Below, one piece after another: positions 59,242 to 64,000 of a DNA stretch of 64,000 nt. Location of the stretch: NCBI GenBank assembly GCA_021816455.1, contig JAKAXU010000008.1:1-64000 (forward strand). Direction: 5' to 3'. The first letter of the stretch is position 1; the number at the start of each line of letters is the position of its first letter. The notes under the pieces are model-generated. The model did not search any database, had not been told where the DNA came from, and saw only the letters and a list, made by a program, of their open reading frames with translations. The position numbers and the translations under genes are program-made. Source of the DNA: Acidobacteriota bacterium. Lineage in GTDB: Bacteria > Acidobacteriota > Terriglobia > Terriglobales > Acidobacteriaceae.

Positions 59242-60158
59242 GAACTTGTCCCTTCGTGAAGCGCGAGACCTTGCGCAAAACGCGCACCGTCGTCAAGCAG
59301 GCTCTTGAATCCTTCGCGGAGCAGGAGGTGCCTGCGGTCTTTTTCGGTCTTGGCAAGGAAGGGCAAAAGAACATCGCGCAACTCAGCGGTGACGTGATCT
59401 GTTCCGAGCAACTGCAGAGCGTTGGCGAAATCGATCATCTCGGAGACGGATGGAGGTTTTTCGAGTGAGTAGTTGCGGAAAGAGAGCGCTATTCCGGCCA
59501 TCTCGCGATGGAAGCTCTCATCGGCCTTCGGCGTGCGGCTGGCAATGATCTCCGCTTCGCGCTCCGGAGTCGGGTGCTCGACACGCACATAGAGGCTGCG
59601 CCGGCGTATCGGGTCTCCCAAGCGGCGCTCCTCGTTGCTGGTGAGCACGACAAACGGTATGCTCTTTGCCGCAACCGTGCCGAATTCCGGAATCGAAAGT
59701 TGCCACGCGGAAAGGATTTCCAGCAGCATGGCTTCAAAACCATCGTCGACCTTGTCTAACTCGTCAATGAGCAGCACGCAGGGCCGCTCGCATTCGAGCG
59801 CCCGCATCAGGGGACCGGGGCGGAAGAAGTCCCGCCCCTTGAGATTCGCCTGAACGCTCTCCCAGTCTTCGTGCTGGCCCTTTGAGAACTCCATGTAGAG
59901 ACGCTGCAGTCCCTCGTCGAAACGGCCGATTGCTTTGTCCTCGGTCACACCGCGGTAGCACTGGAGACGCTCCACGTGCGTGCCAACTGCCGCTGCGACC
60001 GACACGGCGAGTTGCGTTTTGCCTGAGCCTGCCGGCCCTTCGAGCAGCAGCGGCTTTTGCAGCTTGGCGGCGAGAAAGACCACCTGGGTCATTACCGGGT
60101 CGATGAAGTAGCCGGTGGCTGCGAGTTTGTCTGCGAGATCCGTGATCGAATCAAACAT
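59238..60158 (-). CDS. MoxR/CbbQ-type AAA+ ATPase in the T4SS operon
   Basis: A 306-residue AAA+ ATPase from the ATG at 60158. Walker A GPAGSGKT at residues 41-48, Walker B VLLIDELDKVDDGFE, sensor 1 FVVLTSNEERRLGDP with an arginine-rich stretch after it. MoxR branch features. It is not a VirB11 homologue, but it precedes VirB1-VirB9-VirB10 and may supply the assembly energy missing from the absent VirB11. Second MoxR ATPase in this element. Confidence 0.85.
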   Translation of the reverse strand: MFDSITDLADKLAATGYFIDPVMTQVVFLAAKLQKPLLLEGPAGSGKTQLAVSVAAAVGTHVERLQCYRGVTEDKAIGRFDEGLQRLYMEFSKGQHEDWESVQANLKGRDFFRPGPLMRALECERPCVLLIDELDKVDDGFEAMLLEILSAWQLSIPEFGTVAAKSIPFVVLTSNEERRLGDPIRRRSLYVRVEHPTPEREAEIIASRTPKADESFHREMAGIALSFRNYSLEKPPSVSEMIDFANALQLLGTDHVTAELRDVLLPFLAKTEKDRRHLLLREGFKSLLDDGARFAQGLALHEGTSS

Positions 60159-60432
60159 CCGCTTGTCCTTGCACTTGTACTGGAATTGGCAACGCGATTT
60201 GCTCACTGTCGGCGCTCCGGGCGCCAAGCAAGATGTCTTGTGCAGGGACCACTTGAGCCCAAACATTTGCCAGCGAGGTAGCCCCCAACGCCGCCAGTAG
60301 GACCAAAATCCCGCGGCTCCAAGGGTCGCCCGACCATGTCGTCCAGACCGGCCAGCCGTAACAAACAACCACCGCCAGGTCGAGAAACGTTAGCAATACC
60401 GCGATGATGAGAAACCTGGGTCGCTTCGTCAC
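60151..60432 (-). CDS. Small membrane protein at the start of the T4SS operon
   Basis: A 93-residue protein from the GTG at 60432, preceded by GAGGAGG. Two hydrophobic segments (residues about 6-27 and 40-60) and a polar tail. It overlaps the MoxR ATPase by 8 bases. Similar in size to small pilin-like or VirB3-like proteins, but no family match by eye. First gene of the operon driven by the promoter at 60457-60485. Confidence 0.65.
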   Translation of the reverse strand: MTKRPRFLIIAVLLTFLDLAVVVCYGWPVWTTWSGDPWSRGILVLLAALGATSLANVWAQVVPAQDILLGARSADSEQIALPIPVQVQGQADV

Positions 60433-60456
60433 TTGGGCCTCCTCAAATGCGAAGCC

Positions 60457-60485
60457 AGAATGAGGCGATCTGAAAACTCGGTCAA
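60457..60485 (-). promoter_or_regulatory. Promoter of the moxR-virB1-virB9-virB10 operon
   Basis: Minus strand: -35 TTGACC (60485-60480) in GATTTGACCGAGTTTTC, 17-base spacer, -10 CATTCT (60462-60457), 25 bases before the GTG start. Member of the shared promoter pattern. A second TTGACC at 60549-60544 has no good -10. Confidence 0.6.
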
Positions 60486-60572
60486 ATCCGTGTTTGCAGC
60501 TACGCGTTGGTCCGTGGGAACACACGGTGCTTGTTCCCGACAGGGTCAAATTGGCAAATACGAGCTGAGCAC

Positions 60573-60806
60573 TTAGGCGGTAGCGGCGAGCTTGGTGCGG
60601 GCAACGCTTCTTGGTCCGAGCCGTCTCCCGTTACCCGCGGTTGGCAACTGCTCGACCCAGGTCTTTATGTCGGCCTCGCGGTATCGGACCAAGTTGTTAA
60701 CCTTGACGTATTGTGGCCCGTCTCCGACAAGCCTCCAGCGACGGAGGCAAGCCAGGCTAACCTTAAGGCACGCTGAGACTTCGTTTTCTGTAAGCAGGGA
60801 TTCCAT
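60573..60806 (-). CDS. Excisionase-like helix-turn-helix protein
   Basis: A 77-residue MerR/excisionase-type DNA-binding protein; GAGGTG precedes the ATG at 60806. The HTH reads LLTENEVSACLKVSLACLRRWR followed by the wing residues YVKVNNLVRYREADIKTWVEQ, matching the helix-turn-helix_17 style, and a basic tail. It lies between the integrase and the T4SS operon, the usual place for a recombination directionality factor. Regulation or excision role is inferred. Confidence 0.8.
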   Translation of the reverse strand: MESLLTENEVSACLKVSLACLRRWRLVGDGPQYVKVNNLVRYREADIKTWVEQLPTAGNGRRLGPRSVARTKLAATA

Positions 60807-60876
60807 ATTCACCTCGGCGTTGTGAGAAAGCGCCTGCATTGCCTCGTCGGCTTGTGCTGAGGAAATGCAGGCGCTG

Positions 60877-60905
60877 AACATACTGTGGGTTTGCACCTCG
60901 GTCAA
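60877..60905 (-). promoter_or_regulatory. Promoter of the excisionase-like gene
   Basis: Minus strand: -35 TTGACC (60905-60900), 17-base spacer, -10 TATGTT (60882-60877). About 70 bases of leader precede the gene. The -35 is followed by GAGG, a variant of the shared pattern. Confidence 0.6.
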
Positions 60906-60945
60906 GTTCAGAGGCGCGGACTACTGTCGATTCATTTGGCGCCGA

Positions 60946-62034
60946 TCAATGTTGTTCGCTTTTTGGCGCACTGGCTTCGGGTGCGGGCTTCACGATACCC
61001 TCAAGCGCCTCTCTTTTTGCTTTCATCCGAACGTGGAGGTAGTCTCGGAGAACTTCTTTCGAGACGTGCCCGACAATCTGGCGGATCGTCTCTTCGCCAG
61101 CCCCATCCTCAGCGAGCTGCGTGATCAGCGTATGGCGATGGTCATGCCAACGGCCCGTGACATTGGCGTTCTTCCGAACATTCTTCCAAGCTGTCTTGAT
61201 TGTGGTGACATGCCGCGTAGGATCCCACGGACGCGGCCTGCCAAATGGGAAGAGATACCACTCCGTCCGGATCTCTTTGAACTTCCCCTCATACCACGCC
61301 ATATGCTCGAGAATGGATTCGTACAGCACCGAATTGATCGGAATGATTCGACCATCTCCCGCATCCGTCTTGCTTTCGAGGATCTGGATGTATCTCTTCT
61401 CCAGATGAATCTGTTCCCACCTGAGGGACTTGATCTCGGCGTCGCGCATCCCGGCGTTGAGCGCCATCGTGAGAGCCAGATGTATGTGGGGGGAACGCGA
61501 GTTCCGCGACAGCTGCCGCATATGCTGGGTCTCTTCTGGCTCATACGCTTTACCGATCTTGCGGCGACTGGGCAGCTTGAGTTTCTTCTTCTTGCGCAAC
61601 CGAACACGGAGCACGTCGCCGGCCTCGCCGATGAGGGTTAGAAGAAACCGAACCTCCTCATTGATCGACTTCGGCGCAGCCGCTTCCTTCAGCCGATCGG
61701 TCTGATACTTGAGGACTGTGGATTCATCGATGTCGACCAATATTGCGTCGCCGAGAAGCCGTACCACGTGGCCGATTGCATATTCGGCGAACGTGACCCC
61801 TCGAAAACGCAGTCTGTAATCTGCCAGATATTCATCGGCCACATCTCGTAGCCGGCGGACGCGATTTTCCCGCCTGCTCTGAACGTTGTTGAAGCCCTGT
61901 TCGAGTTCACGCCGCCTCTGGTTCTCGGCGTTTTTGGCTACCGTCTTGGAAGTTGATTTGGACGACTCTCGAATGAGTTGCCCAGCGAAGTAGAATTTGT
62001 ACCAATAGATTCTGCCGCGCGGAAAAATCGCCAT
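60946..62034 (-). CDS. int: Tyrosine recombinase (integrase)
   Basis: A 362-residue integrase, start at MAIFPRGRIYWYK (62034) with AAGGAG upstream. The N-terminal arm-binding and core-binding domains precede a C-terminal catalytic domain with the arginine in GMRDAEI, a lysine-bearing beta hairpin (ESKTDAGDGR), HDHRHTLIT (His and second Arg), the LGH-type IVGHVS and the nucleophile tyrosine in RDYLHV. Integration into the 3' end of the adjacent tRNA-Asn fits its position. Catalyses integration and excision of the element. Confidence 0.92.
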   Translation of the reverse strand: MAIFPRGRIYWYKFYFAGQLIRESSKSTSKTVAKNAENQRRRELEQGFNNVQSRRENRVRRLRDVADEYLADYRLRFRGVTFAEYAIGHVVRLLGDAILVDIDESTVLKYQTDRLKEAAAPKSINEEVRFLLTLIGEAGDVLRVRLRKKKKLKLPSRRKIGKAYEPEETQHMRQLSRNSRSPHIHLALTMALNAGMRDAEIKSLRWEQIHLEKRYIQILESKTDAGDGRIIPINSVLYESILEHMAWYEGKFKEIRTEWYLFPFGRPRPWDPTRHVTTIKTAWKNVRKNANVTGRWHDHRHTLITQLAEDGAGEETIRQIVGHVSKEVLRDYLHVRMKAKREALEGIVKPAPEASAPKSEQH

Positions 62035-62374
<340 letters not shown>

Positions 62375-62670
62375 ACTCCGGTCGTTGAGTGCGACTCTTC
62401 CAAAATATCAAAGTGGTCGGGTGGCGTCAAAGGGAATGCAAAGACTGCAGCGCTGAATGGACCGATCTTTGTTCAGGATAAAATAGTGACATGACAGGGA
62501 GCGTGCGGCGAAGAGGACCGCGCACGAAGCAAGAAGCTGCAACAACCCCGCGGACTGACCAACGACTGGAACGACGCCGGTGGCAAGTTCGCTGCAGCAG
62601 GTAAGGCTTTCAACATCACCGTTTGCGGCGCAGAACCATAACGTCGCGGACTGAAGGCGAATACGACGAT
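62375..62670. other. Region between tRNA-Asn and nadA
   Basis: About 295 bases of chromosomal sequence. It should hold promoters for the tRNA and for nadA. No convincing ORF or RNA gene was seen. Confidence 0.35.
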
Positions 62671-63819
62671 ATGAGTGCAGCAACAGAGGTATTGCCCGAC
62701 GATGGGCTGACAGCGGCACAATGCAGCTTGGACCACTATCTGGCGATGCCCGATCACTCGGCAGATGAACGGATTCGTGTGGCGCGCGAGCGTCTGGGTG
62801 ACCGGGTGGTACTCCTTGGGCATCATTACCAGCGCGATGAGGTAATTGCATTCGCCGATGCGACTGGTGACAGTTACAAGCTGGCACAGGTTGCAGCGCA
62901 AACTAAAGCAGAATATATCGTTTTCTGCGGCGTTCACTTCATGGCCGAGAGCGCAGACGTACTGGCGCGTCGCGATGCATACGGAAGAGCGTTGCAGCAG
63001 GTGATCCTGCCGGACCTGAATGCCGGCTGTTCGATGGCTGATATGGCCGAGATTTCGCAGGTGGAAGCGTGTTGGGAACAACTGGAGCGCGTTGGAGCGA
63101 CCGACGGGCTGATTCCGGTTACGTATATGAACTCGACTGCGGCAATCAAGGCTTTCTGCGGCGAGCGCGGCGGACTGGTGTGTACTTCGTCGAATGCACG
63201 GAAAGCCTTCGAGTGGGCATTTGCGCGAGGGCGTCGGATTCTATTTCTTCCGGATCAACATCTCGGACGCAATACAGGTTTTTCGTTGGGTTTTGCGCTG
63301 AACGAAATGTCGGTGTGGGACCCGTGGGTGCCTGAGGGTGGATTGACTCGATCCGTGGTCGAGCGAGCACAAATTCTGTTATGGAAAGGACACTGCTCGG
63401 TACATCAGCGATTTCTGCCGGGACATGTGGACGCGATGCGCGCGCGGCACGAAGGAGTTCAGGTCATTGTCCATCCGGAGTGCCGGTGGGATGTTTGCCA
63501 GAAGGCTGACGCAGTGGGATCGACTGAGCAGTTGATTCGAATGGTGGAGGATGCTGCTTCCGGAACCACCTTTGCGATTGGTACCGAGATTCACCTGGTG
63601 AACCGGCTTGCGAGACATTTTGCGCCACTGGGCAAAAAAATAATGACGCTGGATGAGACCGGCTGTCTGTGTACGACGATGTATCGGATCAGTCCGCAGC
63701 ATCTGGCTTGGGCGCTGGAGAATCTAGTGGAGGGGAACGTTGTGAATCGGATTGCAGTCGCCCCGACGGTACGCCAGTGGGCACGCGTAGCGCTGGATCG
63801 GATGCTGGAGGTGCGGTGA
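62671..63819 (+). CDS. nadA: Quinolinate synthase NadA
   Basis: A 382-residue enzyme condensing iminoaspartate with dihydroxyacetone phosphate to quinolinate in NAD biosynthesis. The ATG at 62671 is preferred over an upstream in-frame start at 62623. Conserved features: LLGHHYQRDE near the start, GDSYKLAQ, the cluster cysteine in FCGVHFMAE, a second in HPECRWDVC, and the third in GCLCTTMYR near the end, binding a [4Fe-4S] cluster. Chromosomal gene next to the integration site. Confidence 0.95.
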   Translation: MSAATEVLPDDGLTAAQCSLDHYLAMPDHSADERIRVARERLGDRVVLLGHHYQRDEVIAFADATGDSYKLAQVAAQTKAEYIVFCGVHFMAESADVLARRDAYGRALQQVILPDLNAGCSMADMAEISQVEACWEQLERVGATDGLIPVTYMNSTAAIKAFCGERGGLVCTSSNARKAFEWAFARGRRILFLPDQHLGRNTGFSLGFALNEMSVWDPWVPEGGLTRSVVERAQILLWKGHCSVHQRFLPGHVDAMRARHEGVQVIVHPECRWDVCQKADAVGSTEQLIRMVEDAASGTTFAIGTEIHLVNRLARHFAPLGKKIMTLDETGCLCTTMYRISPQHLAWALENLVEGNVVNRIAVAPTVRQWARVALDRMLEVR

Positions 63820-63822
63820 TCG

Positions 63823-63999
63823 ATGAAGCCTGTCAGAGATAGAAGACTGATGAGTGAGTTCGATGCAGACGAGGAGATTGCAGTGCGGCGGCTGAGTGCT
63901 CGAGCCTGTGGACCAGATGCTGCATCGATGACCGACGAAGAAGTGGAAGCAGCCGAATGCGAAGCCGAGGAGTGGGCGCGACGCGTGAATCAGTGCTGA
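63823..63999 (+). CDS. Small acidic protein after nadA
   Basis: A 58-residue frame from an ATG 3 bases after the nadA stop, ending one base before the window edge. It is acidic and helical (EEVEAAECEAEEWARR) with no motif. A second start at 63850 is possible. Close spacing suggests cotranscription with nadA. No family is recognised and it may be lineage-specific. Confidence 0.5.
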   Translation: MKPVRDRRLMSEFDADEEIAVRRLSARACGPDAASMTDEEVEAAECEAEEWARRVNQC

Positions 64000-64000
64000 A

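Noticed and set aside
60544-60549. Additional TTGACC promoter before the T4SS operon
   Set aside because: The -10 at 17 bases (CGTGTG) is poor; the site at 60480-60485 is better.
62408-63081. Minus-strand frames opposite nadA
   Set aside because: Complete overlap with a well-conserved enzyme gene; no independent support.

Overview
The window is almost entirely one large integrated conjugative element (ICE). Its right end abuts a chromosomal tRNA-Asn, followed by nadA. Protein resemblance recalled from memory (an acidobacterial-looking nadA region, zinc-ribbon small proteins, a PRTRC cassette, IS types) and a moderately high GC content suggest an acidobacterium (Terriglobales-like soil bacterium). 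No rRNA or other taxonomic marker is present, so this is inference. Nearly all element genes lie on the minus strand. The left end of the element is not in the window, because no second copy of the tRNA 3' end was seen.

Layout from left to right. Positions 1-122 hold the end of an IS5-family insertion sequence that has cut off the C-terminus of a DEAH helicase. That helicase is the last gene of a four-gene, defence-like operon (58-8245). Positions 8337-12722 carry a Gp157-like protein, RNase HI, and a VWA-metallopeptidase / DUF3150-like / MoxR ATPase operon. A solitary plus-strand gene (13027-16788) encodes a 1253-residue protein with a C-terminal PD-(D/E)XK nuclease site. Positions 16958-20930 hold a PRTRC cassette (E, ThiF, B, F, C plus two small genes), followed by a plus-strand Vsr-like nuclease. 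Positions 22621-29793 hold a free-standing class II ribonucleotide reductase C-terminal domain, a Fis-like regulator, an SNF2-like helicase, a PIN toxin-antitoxin pair and an N6-adenine methyltransferase-like protein. A TauE/SafE transporter with a truncated transposase (30222-31165) looks like later cargo. Positions 31499-36524 hold a replication/recombination module: Rad52-type annealing protein, SSB, TOTE-type archaeo-eukaryotic primase and small genes. Positions 36819-40454 hold a zinc metalloprotease, a replication-relaxation protein and uncharacterised genes.

The conjugation module spans 40451-60432. It encodes a VirD4 coupling protein, two VirB9-like proteins, VirB8, VirB6, two VirB5-like proteins, VirB4, VirB3, two extra membrane proteins, a VirB2-like pilin, VirB10, VirB1 and a MoxR ATPase. 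No classical relaxase or VirB11 was recognised. An excisionase-like HTH protein and a tyrosine integrase end the element beside tRNA-Asn.

The most striking gene is 43407-45986. It sits inside the conjugation module, between the VirB8 and VirB9/VirD4 blocks, and encodes an 859-residue protein. It carries, in order, the sequence signatures of the double-psi beta-barrel RNA polymerase superfamily, closest by eye to eukaryotic RNA-silencing RNA-dependent RNA polymerases, including a D-F-D-F-D metal-binding motif. Several element operons also share a promoter pattern (TTTGACCGAGTTT-type -35 region with a 17-bp spacer), and an exact-period 36-bp tandem array lies in the T4SS region.
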